Positions 27,731 to 37,779 are shown, numbered from the stretch's first letter. The stretch: 64,000 bases of DNA from Citrobacter sp. MGH106 (GCF_001037495.1 NZ_KQ089822.1:3181938-3245937); one strand, 5' to 3'. Translations and numbers: made by a program. The notes: generated by a model not told the origin, from the letters alone.

Positions 27731-28843
27731 TCATTGGGCCGTTTGCTGCCACCAGGCCGTAAACTGTTGGTCTGGTTCGGACAGTACTACCTGCTCACCC
27801 AGCATAGGCGTCAGCAAACGGTAATCTTTGAGGCGACTGGCAAGCGCCAGGCGTTTGTAGGGATCGTCCCAGGTGTGTTTTGCCAGAACGAAGCGACCGG
27901 CATGTCCCGGTAAAACGGCTTTCGCATGGAGATCCGCTGCCGCCTGCGCAGTCTCTTCCGGCATCATGTGGATAAACTTCCAGTCCTGGTCATATTGACC
28001 ATTTTCCATGATGGCTAAATCGACCGTACCAAACTGCTCGCCAATCGCTTTAAAATGCGGTCCGTAGCCGGAGTCTCCGCTGTAATAAACGTTCTGTTCT
28101 GGCGTTTCAAACATGAAACTTGCCCACAACGTTTGATTACGTTTAATGCCTCTCCCCGAAAAATGGCGCGCCGGCAGTACATGGACAATCAGTGAATCAG
28201 TCACTCTGACGGACTGATTCCAGTCACGCTCCTCTATTATCTCGCTGTTCATTCCCCAGTAACGCAGGTGTGAACCAACGCCAAGCGGGGTAATCACCCG
28301 TTTAATCTTTGGCATCAACGCCTTGATGGTTGCATGATCCAGATGGTCATAGTGGTCATGTGAGATGATCAGCAAATCGATTTCCGGCATGTTCTGCGCC
28401 GTCCACGGGTAATCCCCGACAAAGGCTTTATTCAGAAACGAAAACGGCGCTGCGTAATTGCTGAACACCGGATCAATAAGGATCCGTTGGCCAGCCAACT
28501 GTAAGTACCACGAGGAGTGGCCCAGCCAGACCAGGGTATCTTGCTCCGGTGATAAACTCGCGAGATGGGTCGCCACCAGCGGTAGCGGTTGTGCAGGCCG
28601 CGCATTTTCACGTTTAGCAACCAGAAACTCCCACCACGCCGCCAACATACTTTTGTTGCCAGTATAGCCCGGTGTAGGCACCTGGTTATGAAACTGTCCA
28701 TCACGATAGTGTGGCGACTGTTCAACCTGGCTTAGTTGTGCCCCTTGCGGCGCCTGACCAAATCCAGCATTGAGTACGAATGGTAAACTTGCAGTAGCGG
28801 CAATGAGCATAATAACAACCACACAAACTGTGAGACGCTTCAT
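27731..28843 (-). CDS. romA: RomA, metallo-beta-lactamase-fold protein
   Basis: Metal-dependent hydrolase of the metallo-beta-lactamase fold, 370 residues, as encoded just before ramA in Klebsiella and Enterobacter. Its biochemical role is not settled. An N-terminal hydrophobic stretch (about residues 5-23) suggests export or membrane anchoring. The metal motif HDHYDHLDH is near residue 162, with later ligands in YYSGDSGYGPHF near residue 256 and LPGHAGRF near residue 318. It lies downstream of the RamR palindrome and before ramA. Confidence 0.9.
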   Translation of the reverse strand: MKRLTVCVVVIMLIAATASLPFVLNAGFGQAPQGAQLSQVEQSPHYRDGQFHNQVPTPGYTGNKSMLAAWWEFLVAKRENARPAQPLPLVATHLASLSPEQDTLVWLGHSSWYLQLAGQRILIDPVFSNYAAPFSFLNKAFVGDYPWTAQNMPEIDLLIISHDHYDHLDHATIKALMPKIKRVITPLGVGSHLRYWGMNSEIIEERDWNQSVRVTDSLIVHVLPARHFSGRGIKRNQTLWASFMFETPEQNVYYSGDSGYGPHFKAIGEQFGTVDLAIMENGQYDQDWKFIHMMPEETAQAAADLHAKAVLPGHAGRFVLAKHTWDDPYKRLALASRLKDYRLLTPMLGEQVVLSEPDQQFTAWWQQTAQ

Positions 28844-28898
28844 ATCCTGACCTTAAACGCGCCTCCTTTCCGTTGGTTTGCGCGACTGACTCTTGATT

Positions 28899-28918
28899 AT
28901 GAGTGAGTAAGCACTCAT
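28899..28918. promoter_or_regulatory. RamR operator
   Basis: Perfect inverted repeat ATGAGTG-N6-CACTCAT. This is the known RamR-binding palindrome upstream of ramA in Salmonella. It lies between ramR and romA-ramA, 56 bases from the romA start. Confidence 0.92.
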
Positions 28919-29033
28919 TATAGAAATCGAAAGTTCGCCGTCAAGATGATTTTCAATCTTTGACATTCGCCGTTGCGGTACTGCAAAGGCCGTGATTCAA
29001 TCGTGTTTTTTACAGACTTAAGGGTAAAGTGTA

Positions 29034-29615
29034 GTGGCTCGTCCGAAGAGTGAAGACAAAAAAATGGCATTACTGGAAGCTGCAACCACAGCATTTGCAC
29101 AATCTGGCATTGCGGCCTCTACCGCCGTCATTGCCCGTAATGCAGGGGTTGCGGAGGGAACGTTGTTTCGCTATTTCGCGACAAAAGATGATCTCATCAA
29201 CGAGCTTTATCTCTATCTAAAGCACGATCTCTGTCAGTCGATGATGGCTAATCTGGACCGTTCGGTGACCGATGCCAAAACTATGACTCACTACATCTGG
29301 AACAGCTACATTAGCTGGGGTTTGAATCACACTACCGGGCACCGTACCATTCGCCAGCTTGCCGTCAGCGAGAAAATCTCCAAAGAAACCGAACAACAGG
29401 CTGACGATATGTTCCCGGAACTACGCGATCTTTGTCATCGCTCCGTGCGGCCCGAGTTCATGTCTGACGAGTATCGCGCCTTCGGCGACGGGCTTTTTCT
29501 GTCGCTGGCGGAAACAACAATGGAATTCGCCGCCCGCGATCCTGCCCGTGCAAATGAATACATTGCTATGGGATTTGAAGCTATGTGGCGTGCGCTCACC
29601 CGCGAGGAAAAATAA
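29034..29615 (+). CDS. ramR: TetR-family repressor RamR
   Basis: Repressor of ramA; loss-of-function changes raise RamA and multidrug efflux. The 193-residue protein has an N-terminal TetR helix-turn-helix ([20 protein letters not shown], about residues 29-48) and an all-helical ligand domain. It starts with GTG, after AAGGG, and begins [10 protein letters not shown] like the Salmonella protein. The frame is intact, so I see no sign of a disabled allele. Its stop overlaps the ybdF start (TAATG). Confidence 0.95.
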   Translation: MARPKSEDKKMALLEAATTAFAQSGIAASTAVIARNAGVAEGTLFRYFATKDDLINELYLYLKHDLCQSMMANLDRSVTDAKTMTHYIWNSYISWGLNHTTGHRTIRQLAVSEKISKETEQQADDMFPELRDLCHRSVRPEFMSDEYRAFGDGLFLSLAETTMEFAARDPARANEYIAMGFEAMWRALTREEK

Positions 29616-29983
29616 TGGACGGTCAGACATTACACGCTTGTGCGAAACGTGTTGCGCTTGAACTCCCTTTTACCGAGCTCTGCTGGCCATTCGGCCCTGA
29701 GTTTGACGTCTTTAAGGTCGGCGGCAAGATTTTTATGATTGTCTCCGAGCAACGCGGACGCCCTCTGGTCAACCTGAAGTCTGAACCGCAAAAATCGCTG
29801 TTAAATCAGCAGATTTACCGCAGCATCGAGCCAGGCTATCACATGAATAAAAAGCACTGGATCTCGGTCTATCCTGGTGACGATATTAGCGAGTCATTAC
29901 TAACAGAGCTGGTGAATGACTCATGGCATCGGGTTGTTGACGGTCTTCCTAAACGGGATCAAAAACGCCTGCGCCCCACCTGA
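29615..29983 (+). CDS. ybdF: MmcQ/YjbR-family protein YbdF
   Basis: Conserved 122-residue protein of unknown function with the MmcQ/YjbR (CyaY-like) fold, seen in [20 protein letters not shown] near residue 18, [10 protein letters not shown] near residue 53 and [14 protein letters not shown] near residue 74. The fold is described as DNA-binding-like, but no role is proven. The start overlaps the ramR stop by one base, so it may be translated with ramR. It is followed by nfsB as in E. coli. Confidence 0.93.
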   Translation: MDGQTLHACAKRVALELPFTELCWPFGPEFDVFKVGGKIFMIVSEQRGRPLVNLKSEPQKSLLNQQIYRSIEPGYHMNKKHWISVYPGDDISESLLTELVNDSWHRVVDGLPKRDQKRLRPT

Positions 29984-30103
29984 TTTATCGTTAGCGCCGA
30001 TAAGTGTTTTTGCATTTTTCCGTCTTATCTTTTTTTCGCTAACCCTGTACCCTGCTGAAACTAAAACGCACCCGCAGGGTACGAAAAACCACCAGGAGTT
30101 TTT

Positions 30104-30757
30104 ATGGATATTGTTTCTGTCGCCTTAAAACGTTACTCCACTAAGGCATTCGATCCGAGTAAAAAACTGACCGCTGAGCAGGCAGAAAAATTAAAAACGC
30201 TGCTGCAGTTCAGTCCGTCCAGCACCAACTCCCAGCCGTGGCATTTCATCGTTGCCAGCACTGACGAAGGGAAAGCGCGCGTAGCAAAATCCGCCGCCGG
30301 TAACTTTGTGTTCAACGAGCGTAAAATGCTTGATGCTTCTCACGTCGTGGTGTTCTGCGCCAAAACAGCTATGGACGACGCGTGGTTGGAGCGTGTCGTG
30401 GATCAAGAAGAGATCGATGGTCGTTTTGCGACCCCGGAAGCCAAGGCGGCTAACCACAAAGGGCGCACATTCTTTGCTGACATGCACCGCAAAGAGCTCA
30501 AAGATGACAACCACTGGATGGCAAAACAGGTGTACCTGAACGTAGGTAACTTCCTGTTGGGCGTTGCGGCGATGGGCCTGGATGCCGTGCCGATCGAAGG
30601 TTTTGATGCCGCAGTTCTCGACGCAGAGTTTGGCCTGAAAGAAAAAGGCTACACCAGCGTGGTTATCGTCCCGGTGGGCCACCACAGCGTAGAGGACTTC
30701 AACGCCGCACTGCCAAAATCACGCCTGCCACAGGAAACAACGCTGACGGAAGTCTGA
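30104..30757 (+). CDS. nfsB: Oxygen-insensitive NAD(P)H nitroreductase NfsB
   Basis: FMN-dependent enzyme that reduces nitrofurans, quinones and nitroaromatics by two-electron steps. At 217 residues it equals E. coli NfsB; family segments are [14 protein letters not shown] at residue 9, [13 protein letters not shown] near residue 36 (FMN binding) and [12 protein letters not shown] near residue 156. ATG follows CCAGGAG. It is followed by a terminator, then a convergent regulator gene. Confidence 0.97.
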   Translation: MDIVSVALKRYSTKAFDPSKKLTAEQAEKLKTLLQFSPSSTNSQPWHFIVASTDEGKARVAKSAAGNFVFNERKMLDASHVVVFCAKTAMDDAWLERVVDQEEIDGRFATPEAKAANHKGRTFFADMHRKELKDDNHWMAKQVYLNVGNFLLGVAAMGLDAVPIEGFDAAVLDAEFGLKEKGYTSVVIVPVGHHSVEDFNAALPKSRLPQETTLTEV

Positions 30758-30768
30758 TTTCCCCATAC

Positions 30769-30799
30769 AGCCCGGGAGGCTTACGCCATCGGGCTTTTT
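30769..30799 (+). terminator. Terminator after nfsB
   Basis: Stem AGCCCG / CGGGCT with a 15-base loop and a run of five T, 12 bases past the nfsB stop. It overlaps the last bases of the convergent XRE-family gene. Confidence 0.75.
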
Positions 30800-31664
30800 A
30801 CTGCTTATCCAGCCACGCTAATGCTTGCTCCCCGGCTGCATCCATCGGTAAATAAACCAGCAGTCGCGAACCGTTACGAGGTGCTGAATACCAGTACATC
30901 TGCTGCAAACTAAAACGCCCCAACTGCGGATGGTGAAAGTTTTTCACCTGATTTTCCACGCCCCGAACCTCATAACGCTGATGCCACAACGCTTCGAACT
31001 CAGAAGACGCGGCAAAAAAACGCGCCAATTTATTCTCCCAGATCGGATCGCCCCGATGCTCCGCCATTGCTGCACGAAAGTACGAGACAAACGTCGGTAA
31101 TACATCGCAATTTTCGATACGGCTTCGCCAGGTTTCATTGGTGAGATAGAGGTAAATACAGTTGCGGTCTTCGTCCGGAAGCGTAGCAAAATCAATCCCC
31201 ATTAAGCGGCAAAAACTGTCATTCCACGCCACAATGTCAAAACTGGGTTTCTGGATGCTGGCAGGCTGCGGCATCAGACTGTCTAGCATCCGCCGGGTGC
31301 CTGGACTGATGCCTTCACACACCGTAGCCGCCGTCGATTCCGGCGGTGTCAATCCTGCCAGCACAAACAGGTGACGGGTTTCCAGAGGGCTGCATTGCAG
31401 TGCATTCGCCACGCTCAGCAGTACCGTTTGCGACGGGTTCACCTCGCGCCCCTGCTCCAGCCAGGTGTACCAGGTTACACCAACATTAGCCAGCATCGCG
31501 ACCTCTTCGCGGCGCAGGCCGGGTGTTCGCCGCCGCCCGACTCTCGGCAGCCCCAGTCGTTGCGGGTCAAGGCTTTCTCGTCGCGCACGCAAAAACGCAC
31601 CGAGCTGTTTGCGGCTGTCATCAGGAAGGATAGCCACAGATTCAGGTTGTGCCATTACCGCCAT
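30798..31664 (-). CDS. XRE-family regulator with MmyB-like ligand domain
   Basis: Predicted repressor, 288 residues. An N-terminal helix-turn-helix (LRREEVAMLANVGVTWYTWLEQG, written here only in part: LRREEVAMLANVG near residue 49) is followed by the MmyB-like PAS-type ligand domain with IVAWNDSFCRLMG near residue 147. Such proteins commonly control a neighbouring oxidoreductase or exporter. I chose ATG 31664 because GGAG lies 5 bases upstream. It is divergent from an MFS exporter gene, with paired direct repeats between them. Confidence 0.85.
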   Translation of the reverse strand: MAVMAQPESVAILPDDSRKQLGAFLRARRESLDPQRLGLPRVGRRRTPGLRREEVAMLANVGVTWYTWLEQGREVNPSQTVLLSVANALQCSPLETRHLFVLAGLTPPESTAATVCEGISPGTRRMLDSLMPQPASIQKPSFDIVAWNDSFCRLMGIDFATLPDEDRNCIYLYLTNETWRSRIENCDVLPTFVSYFRAAMAEHRGDPIWENKLARFFAASSEFEALWHQRYEVRGVENQVKNFHHPQLGRFSLQQMYWYSAPRNGSRLLVYLPMDAAGEQALAWLDKQ

Positions 31665-31689
31665 ATACACTCCAGCATGGTAGTACCAA

Positions 31690-31722
31690 TACCCGTATAA
31701 CCAGGAACTGGTACCCGTTTAA
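31690..31722. promoter_or_regulatory. Paired direct repeats in XRE/MFS promoter region
   Basis: TACCCGTATAA (31690-31700) and TACCCGTTTAA (31712-31722) are direct repeats with a 22-base period, about two helical turns. They lie in the 107-base gap between the divergent regulator and exporter genes and are candidates for the regulator's binding site. Confidence 0.5.
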
Positions 31723-31771
31723 TTATTCAGTGATGCTACGTCCATCTGCTGAATGACGCAATGGAGTTACC

Positions 31772-33208
31772 ATGAATACCTCAGTTGTTTCACCCGGTCG
31801 CGTAGGGTTACTGCTGTTACTCACAGGCCAAATGCTGCCGCTTATTGATACATCAATTACCAATGTCGCGTTGGATTCCATTACGCAGTCGCTACAGGCT
31901 ACCACTACCCAGCTTGAGTTGATTGTTGCCTTGTACGGTGTGACCTTCGCCGTCTGTCTGGCGTTAGGAAGCAAACTCGGCGATAACTACGGTCGCCGCC
32001 GCCTGTTTATGTGGGGCGTCGTCGTGTTTGGGTTAGCATCCCTGTTTTGCGGTTTGGCAAACTCCATAGACATGTTACTGAGTGCCCGTGTTTTACAAGG
32101 TGCGGGGGCTGCGCTAATCGTACCGCAGATTCTCGCCACCCTTCACGTCACGTTGAAAGGTACAGCACATGCGCGAGCCATCAGTTTGTACGGGGGTATT
32201 GGCGGTATCGCTTTTATCGTAGGCCAGATGGGTGGGGGATGGTTAGTTTCAGCAGATATTGCCGGACTGGGCTGGCGCAACGCGTTTTTTATTAATGTCC
32301 CGATCTGCCTGTTGGTGCTGATTTTCAGCCGCCGTTATGTCCCCGAAACTACCCGAGAAACCCGGGCCGATATTGACTGGCTGGGAACCACCGGTCTGGC
32401 AGCTATCCTCTGTTGCCTCCTTTTTCCGATGGCATTAGGCCCAGAAACCGGCTGGCCATGGCAGACACAGGTAGCACTTGTCGCGATCCTGCCGTTGGGG
32501 TGGTGGATGCGGAGCAATGCATTACGCCAGGAACAACGTCAGCAACAGCCTCTTTTGCCACCACGCCTGTTGAGGCTCAGCAGCATCCGGTTCGGTGTCC
32601 TGATTGCATTACTGTTTTTTAGCGCCTGGTCAGGTTTTATGTTCTGCATGGCTCTGACCCTGCAAGCAGGTCTTGGTATGGCACCGTGGGAATCCGGCAA
32701 CAGCTTTATTGCCCTCGGCGCGGCCTATTTTATCTCAGCGTGTTATGCGCCGCGATTGATTGCCCGCTATAGCACAGGGCGTATTCTGTTAACCGGCCTG
32801 GTCATTCAAATTACAGGATTAACAGGGCTCATACTGACCTTCTGGCATTCGGGCCTGCAAACTTCAGTGTTCACGCTGATCCCGGCGACAGCGCTTATCG
32901 GTTACGGCCAGGCGCTGATTGTGAACAGTTTTTATCGCATCGGTATGCGCGATATCACCACACATGATGCTGGTGCCGGAACGACCATTTTGAGTACGCT
33001 ACAGCAGGCTACACTCGGGCTCGGCCCCGCCGTGTTAGGCGCGTTGTTTTTGCATCTGCAGCAGCATAACCACGGTGATTACACGCGGTCGGTTATCGGT
33101 TTTTTGGCCGTCGAAGCCGCAATGATGATTGTTCTGCTTCTGGCAACGTTATTTTTCCGTCGCACGCTGAATGTCGTACAAACCCGTGCCTGTGTCGCCT
33201 CAAAATAG
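31772..33208 (+). CDS. MFS drug exporter, DHA2 (EmrB/QacA) family
   Basis: Predicted proton-driven exporter, 478 residues, with about 14 membrane segments. The DHA2 start LIDTSITNVALDSI lies near residue 24, motif A GSKLGDNYGRRRLF near residue 65 and motif C-like GGIGGIAFIVGQMGGGWL near residue 141. The substrate is unknown; antiseptics or antibiotics are typical for the family. It is divergent from an XRE-type regulator that probably represses it, and ends before a strong terminator. The pair is inserted between nfsB and ybdG relative to E. coli. Confidence 0.88.
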   Translation: MNTSVVSPGRVGLLLLLTGQMLPLIDTSITNVALDSITQSLQATTTQLELIVALYGVTFAVCLALGSKLGDNYGRRRLFMWGVVVFGLASLFCGLANSIDMLLSARVLQGAGAALIVPQILATLHVTLKGTAHARAISLYGGIGGIAFIVGQMGGGWLVSADIAGLGWRNAFFINVPICLLVLIFSRRYVPETTRETRADIDWLGTTGLAAILCCLLFPMALGPETGWPWQTQVALVAILPLGWWMRSNALRQEQRQQQPLLPPRLLRLSSIRFGVLIALLFFSAWSGFMFCMALTLQAGLGMAPWESGNSFIALGAAYFISACYAPRLIARYSTGRILLTGLVIQITGLTGLILTFWHSGLQTSVFTLIPATALIGYGQALIVNSFYRIGMRDITTHDAGAGTTILSTLQQATLGLGPAVLGALFLHLQQHNHGDYTRSVIGFLAVEAAMMIVLLLATLFFRRTLNVVQTRACVASK

Positions 33209-33241
33209 AGAGTGAGGAGTACGCATTTGCATAACCTCTGC

Positions 33242-33270
33242 ACAGCGGTCATCATAGACCGCTGTTTATT
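33242..33270 (+). terminator. Terminator between MFS gene and ybdG
   Basis: Nine-bp perfect stem ACAGCGGTC / GACCGCTGT with a 6-base loop and then TTATT. It lies 33 bases after the MFS stop and just before the ybdG ribosome site. Confidence 0.7.
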
Positions 33271-33281
33271 AAGGAGACGTT

Positions 33282-34526
33282 ATGCAGGAATTGATATCTC
33301 AGGTAGAAGAACTCGGCATTGAAATGAATCACACCACTTCGCTGGTGATGATTTTTGGCATTATTTTTATCACCGCCATTATTGTTCACGTTATTTTGCA
33401 CTGGGTGGTACTACGCGCATTTGAAAAACGTGCCAACGCCAGCTCCCGTCTGTGGCTACAAATCATCACGCAGAACAAATTATTTCATCGTCTGGCGTTT
33501 ACGCTGCAAGGTATCATCGTCAATATCCAGGCTGCGCTCTGGTTACAAAAAGGAAGCGAAGCCGCCGAAATATTAGTGACCTGCGCACAGCTGTGGATCA
33601 TGATGTACGCTCTGCTATCCTTATTCTCCCTGCTGGACGTTATTCTCAATCTGTCGCAGAAACTCCCTGCCGCATCACAGCTACCGTTAAAAGGTATATT
33701 TCAGGGCATCAAGTTAATCGGTGCAATTATCATCGGTATTTTGATGATTTCCCTGTTGATTGGCCAGTCACCAGCAATACTCATTAGTGGCTTAGGTGCA
33801 ATGGCCGCCGTCTTAATGCTGGTATTTAAAGATCCAATCCTCGGTCTGGTCGCCGGAATACAACTTTCTGCCAACGATATGCTCAAACTGGGCGACTGGC
33901 TGGAAATGCCGAAATACGGCGCAGATGGCGCGGTGATCGATATCGGTTTAACCACTGTCAAAGTACGTAACTGGGATAATACCATTACCACTATTCCAAC
34001 CTGGTCGCTGGTATCGGACTCCTTTAAAAACTGGAGCGGGATGTCAGCGTCCGGCGGTCGCCGAATTAAACGCAGCATCAATATTGATGCCACCAGCATT
34101 CATTTTCTCGATGAGGATGAACGCCAGCGACTGCATAAAGCGCACTTGCTTAAACCGTATTTAACGACACGCCATCAGGAAATTAATGAATGGAACCAGC
34201 AGTTAGATGCGCCTGAATCCGTACTAAATCACCGTCAGATGACCAATATCGGGACGTTTCGCGCCTATCTGAACGAATATTTACGTCACCATCCACGCAT
34301 CCGCAAAGATATGACGTTGATGGTTCGCCAGTTGGCCCCGGACGATCACGGTTTACCTATTGAGATTTATGCCTTCACCAATACGGTAGTGTGGCTGGAA
34401 TACGAAAGTATTCAGGCTGATATCTTCGACCATATTTTTGCCGTGGTCGAAGAGTTTGGTTTACGCATTCATCAGTCCCCTACCGGGAATGATATTCGTG
34501 CGCTGTCAGGCGCATTTCAGCGGTAG
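33282..34526 (+). CDS. ybdG: Miniconductance mechanosensitive channel YbdG
   Basis: MscS-family channel of the inner membrane that opens under osmotic shock, 414 residues, equal to E. coli YbdG (MscM). Five or so membrane segments occupy residues 20-180. The pore-lining and beta domain follow, with [20 protein letters not shown] near residue 170 and [19 protein letters not shown] near residue 205. ATG follows AAGGAGACGTT. It is convergent with the LacI-family gene, 3 bases away. Confidence 0.95.
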   Translation: MQELISQVEELGIEMNHTTSLVMIFGIIFITAIIVHVILHWVVLRAFEKRANASSRLWLQIITQNKLFHRLAFTLQGIIVNIQAALWLQKGSEAAEILVTCAQLWIMMYALLSLFSLLDVILNLSQKLPAASQLPLKGIFQGIKLIGAIIIGILMISLLIGQSPAILISGLGAMAAVLMLVFKDPILGLVAGIQLSANDMLKLGDWLEMPKYGADGAVIDIGLTTVKVRNWDNTITTIPTWSLVSDSFKNWSGMSASGGRRIKRSINIDATSIHFLDEDERQRLHKAHLLKPYLTTRHQEINEWNQQLDAPESVLNHRQMTNIGTFRAYLNEYLRHHPRIRKDMTLMVRQLAPDDHGLPIEIYAFTNTVVWLEYESIQADIFDHIFAVVEEFGLRIHQSPTGNDIRALSGAFQR

Positions 34527-34529
34527 TCC

Positions 34530-35510
34530 TCAGGTGCTGGCGCGTGAAATATAGCGCCAGTCCATCATGACCCTTTCGGCAGGGGCATCTGGATTTTCAA
34601 TTCTATTTAGCAATAACCCTACCGCCTTGCGGCCAATATCGCGCGAGGGTTGCTCAATGGTCGTAAGCTGTGGGGAGACCATTTCCGCCAGTTCCGTGCC
34701 GTCAAATCCAACCACGGCAATGTCCTGTGGGATCTGTAACCCGGCGTTGATAATCGCGCGCATGGCTCCGGCTGCCAGCGTGTCGGACACGGCAAATACC
34801 GCATCGGGTTTCACCTCTGCCGCCAGTAAGGTTTCCATCGCGGCAATACCAGCGCTGGAACTTAATTCACTGGCGTACTCCACCGCCTGATACTCAAGCG
34901 ACAGCGCATGCAGCGCCGCTTTGTATCCCCGTTCACGCAAACGCGCGTATTTATAGCTCAGATCATGGTTGATCAACGCAATGCGCCGGTAGCCCTTGTC
35001 CACCAGATGCGATATCACCGACTGCGCGGCATCCACATCGTTGATACCCACACAGGAAACCGCACCTTTATCGGCATATTCCGCACACTGCACCCAGGGC
35101 GCATCGCCAATCAACGTAGTCAGTTCTGGTAATTTAGAAAACGCATCCATGGTGATGATGCCGTCAACGATTTTACCTGACAGCAGTTTCAGTGCTGATT
35201 TCGAGCGGGCCGTATCAGAGCCAGAATTACACAGCAAAATGCGATAGCCGTTCTTCTCAGCCTCCTCCTCAATGCCTTTCACCACCTCGGCACAAAAAGG
35301 GTTGGCTATGTTGGAGACCATCACCAGGATCATCGAACTTCGTGCCGTGCGTAGTTGGCGGGCAAGCAGGTTGGGCTGATAATTGCTTTCCTTGATAGCC
35401 TGTAGCACGCGCTCGCGGTTTTTGGCTTTGACGGTATCACTGTTATTCAGCACTCGTGATACCGTCGCCACCGATACACCGGCAAGCTGGGCGATTTTTT
35501 GAATAGACAT
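34530..35510 (-). CDS. LacI-family transcriptional regulator
   Basis: Predicted local repressor, 326 residues. The N-terminal LacI helix-turn-helix is clear (IQKIAQLAGVSVATVSRVLN, residues 3-22), with hinge region and a periplasmic-binding-like effector domain (VVGFDGTELAEMVSPQLTTI near residue 266). It is the last gene of a four-gene minus-strand operon, 77 bases after the oxidoreductase stop. The two GTAATCGATTAC palindromes before the operon are its probable targets; their form is typical of LacI/GalR operators. CytR-like in overall style; effector unknown. Confidence 0.9.
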   Translation of the reverse strand: MSIQKIAQLAGVSVATVSRVLNNSDTVKAKNRERVLQAIKESNYQPNLLARQLRTARSSMILVMVSNIANPFCAEVVKGIEEEAEKNGYRILLCNSGSDTARSKSALKLLSGKIVDGIITMDAFSKLPELTTLIGDAPWVQCAEYADKGAVSCVGINDVDAAQSVISHLVDKGYRRIALINHDLSYKYARLRERGYKAALHALSLEYQAVEYASELSSSAGIAAMETLLAAEVKPDAVFAVSDTLAAGAMRAIINAGLQIPQDIAVVGFDGTELAEMVSPQLTTIEQPSRDIGRKAVGLLLNRIENPDAPAERVMMDWRYISRAST

Positions 35511-35587
35511 AACGACGACACATCCTGCGGTTTTCGCTTTGCGTTGAGGCTACCATAAAATCACCGCCCGGCGAACCGGATGCGTAT

Positions 35588-36739
35588 TTAACGCTGTACC
35601 GACACCCAACGCTGCTGCTGATGGCTTTTTATAATAGCATCAATGATATACATCACATCAGCGCCATCCGTGAACGAAGCAAAACGACGGGCCTCAGGCG
35701 CAGGCATTTTCCCTGCCTGCACCGCCTGGTAAAACTGCAGCATCATATTTTTGAACGCATCTGGCCACCCCTCAATATGTCCGCCCGGAAAATGCGCACT
35801 TGCGGCTACCTCGGCATTCATCAGTCCCGGATCATCCGTCAGGATCTGATTCGTCTGCTGGCGATGTCCCACCCATAGTTGCTGCGGTGTTTCCTGGTCC
35901 CAGCTCAAAGAATGTTGGCTGCCGTTAATCTCAAAACGCAGATGGTTCTTTCGCCCGGCGCTGACCTGAGAAACACTAAAACAGCCCTTGCTACCATCCT
36001 CAAAACGCACCAGCACCGATCCACAGTCTTCGGTAGTAACCGGTTTATCTTCAAGCTGTCGGTCTGCGGTCTGCTGATTAAAGGTCGCACCACCGGTAAT
36101 GCTGGCTTTGCGTGTTGGCCAGACGATAGCAAGATCGGCCATCACCTCCACAATACGCTTGCCAGTAACGAACTGCACCGTGTCGCACCAGTGCGAGCCG
36201 ATATCTGCCACTGCCCGCGAGCCACCGCCAAGTGCTGCATCGACGCGCCAGTTGTAGTCAGTTTCCAGCAGCATCCAGTCCTGCAAATAGCAGCCCTGCA
36301 CGGCAAACAGACGCCCAACGCTGCCGTTGCGTACCATGCTGGCCGCCTGCTGTACCATTGCGAACTGGCGATAAACAAAGCTAACACCATGCACCACGCC
36401 CGCCTGCTCAGCCAGCTCCACCAGTTCATGAGCCTCATCAGGCGTCATACAGAGCGGCTTTTCAGAAAATACATGCAGCCCGGCACGCAAAATCTGTCGA
36501 TTGATGTCAGCATGCAGATGATTCGGCGTGCAGTTATGCACCACCTGTAGCCCCGGATGCGCCAGCAACGCTTCAACGCTACCGTACGCATGGGGAACAT
36601 GTAACGAACGAGCCCGTTCATCAGCAACGGCCTGTGAGCTGTCGCAAAGTGCCACCACGTTCACATTACCCAGCCGACGCAGCGCCTCAATATGCGCAGG
36701 CCCAATAAATCCGCTACCAATAATACCAACCTGTATCAT
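35588..36739 (-). CDS. Gfo/Idh/MocA-family sugar oxidoreductase
   Basis: Predicted NAD(P)-dependent sugar or inositol-type dehydrogenase, 383 residues. The Rossmann motif GIIGSGFIGPAHIEALRRLG starts at residue 5; NCTPNHLHADI near residue 69 and the catalytic-type EKPLCMTPDEA near residue 94 follow, with ADIGSHWCDTVQF near residue 178 carrying the His of the active site. Substrate unknown. Its start overlaps the isomerase stop (ATGA), so the two are coupled and probably act in series. Confidence 0.88.
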   Translation of the reverse strand: MIQVGIIGSGFIGPAHIEALRRLGNVNVVALCDSSQAVADERARSLHVPHAYGSVEALLAHPGLQVVHNCTPNHLHADINRQILRAGLHVFSEKPLCMTPDEAHELVELAEQAGVVHGVSFVYRQFAMVQQAASMVRNGSVGRLFAVQGCYLQDWMLLETDYNWRVDAALGGGSRAVADIGSHWCDTVQFVTGKRIVEVMADLAIVWPTRKASITGGATFNQQTADRQLEDKPVTTEDCGSVLVRFEDGSKGCFSVSQVSAGRKNHLRFEINGSQHSLSWDQETPQQLWVGHRQQTNQILTDDPGLMNAEVAASAHFPGGHIEGWPDAFKNMMLQFYQAVQAGKMPAPEARRFASFTDGADVMYIIDAIIKSHQQQRWVSVQR

Positions 36740-37764
36740 TTGCGTACCTCATCGCCAGCGGCGAAATCATCAAATGCGCGAGATGAAACCGGAATAATAT
36801 GGCGTTGAATAAACCCGCTACCTTCACTGGCCCCCGTTTCTGCCTCTTTCAAACAGCATTCCCACTCCAGGACTGCCCAACCATGATAATCATATTGCGT
36901 GAGTTTGCTGAAAATCGTTTTGAAATCAACCTGTCCATCCCCCAGCGAGCGGAACCGTCCGGCGCGGTCAATCCATGGCTGATAGCCGCCGTACACGCCG
37001 CTTCGGCTATTGGCACGGTATTCAGCATCTTTAACGTGAAACGCTTTGATGCGCGAATGGTAGATATCGATAAACCCGAGATAGTCCATCTGTTGCAGTA
37101 GCAGGTGGCTGGGATCGTAAAGGATATTGCAACGCGGATGATCATCAACCAGCGCCAAAAAACGCTCGAAAGTGACACCATCATGCAGATCTTCGCCTGG
37201 ATGGATCTCATAACAAACATCCACGCCGTGTTCATCAAAACAGTCAAGAATGGGCCGCCAACGACGTGCCAGTTCCTGAAATGCCTCCTCAAAACGCTGG
37301 CGATTATGCGGTGGCCACGGATAAAAATAGGGCCAGGCGAGAGAACCAGAAAACGTCGCGTGCGCCGTCAGCCCCAACCTTTGTGAAGCTGCCGCAGCCT
37401 GTTGTAACGTCTGTGTCGCCCACGCCTGGCGGGCCTGGGGATCGGCGCGTAATGACTGTGGTGCAAATCCGGCAAAAGCATCATCGTAGGCAGGATGGAC
37501 CGCAACCAGTTGACCTTCGAGATGAGTGGATAACTCGCTGATCGCCAGCCCATGTTCCGCCAGCATCCCGCGAATATCATCGCAGTAGGTCTGGCTTACC
37601 GCAGCCTGTTCGACATCAAACAGCGACTTGTGATTACACGGGATCTGTAATGCCTTATAGCCTAATCCCGCCGCCCACTCAGCCAGCCCTTTCAGGGTGT
37701 TAAACGGAGGTTGCCCACCGATAAACTGTGCCAGAAAAATCCCCGGTCCCTTAATGGTTCTCAT
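36736..37764 (-). CDS. Xylose-isomerase-like TIM-barrel protein (sugar isomerase/epimerase)
   Basis: Predicted metal-dependent isomerase or epimerase of the AP-endonuclease-2 superfamily, 342 residues. Metal-ligand segments are CYEIHPGEDLHDG near residue 185, ILYDPSHLLLQ near residue 217 and IKAFHVKDAEY near residue 239, with a final Glu in AVLEWECC near residue 302. With a Gfo/Idh dehydrogenase this pairing is common in pathways through keto-sugars. It lies 15 bases after the transporter gene. Confidence 0.85.
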   Translation of the reverse strand: MRTIKGPGIFLAQFIGGQPPFNTLKGLAEWAAGLGYKALQIPCNHKSLFDVEQAAVSQTYCDDIRGMLAEHGLAISELSTHLEGQLVAVHPAYDDAFAGFAPQSLRADPQARQAWATQTLQQAAAASQRLGLTAHATFSGSLAWPYFYPWPPHNRQRFEEAFQELARRWRPILDCFDEHGVDVCYEIHPGEDLHDGVTFERFLALVDDHPRCNILYDPSHLLLQQMDYLGFIDIYHSRIKAFHVKDAEYRANSRSGVYGGYQPWIDRAGRFRSLGDGQVDFKTIFSKLTQYDYHGWAVLEWECCLKEAETGASEGSGFIQRHIIPVSSRAFDDFAAGDEVRK

Positions 37765-37779
37765 AACCCCTCCTGAATA

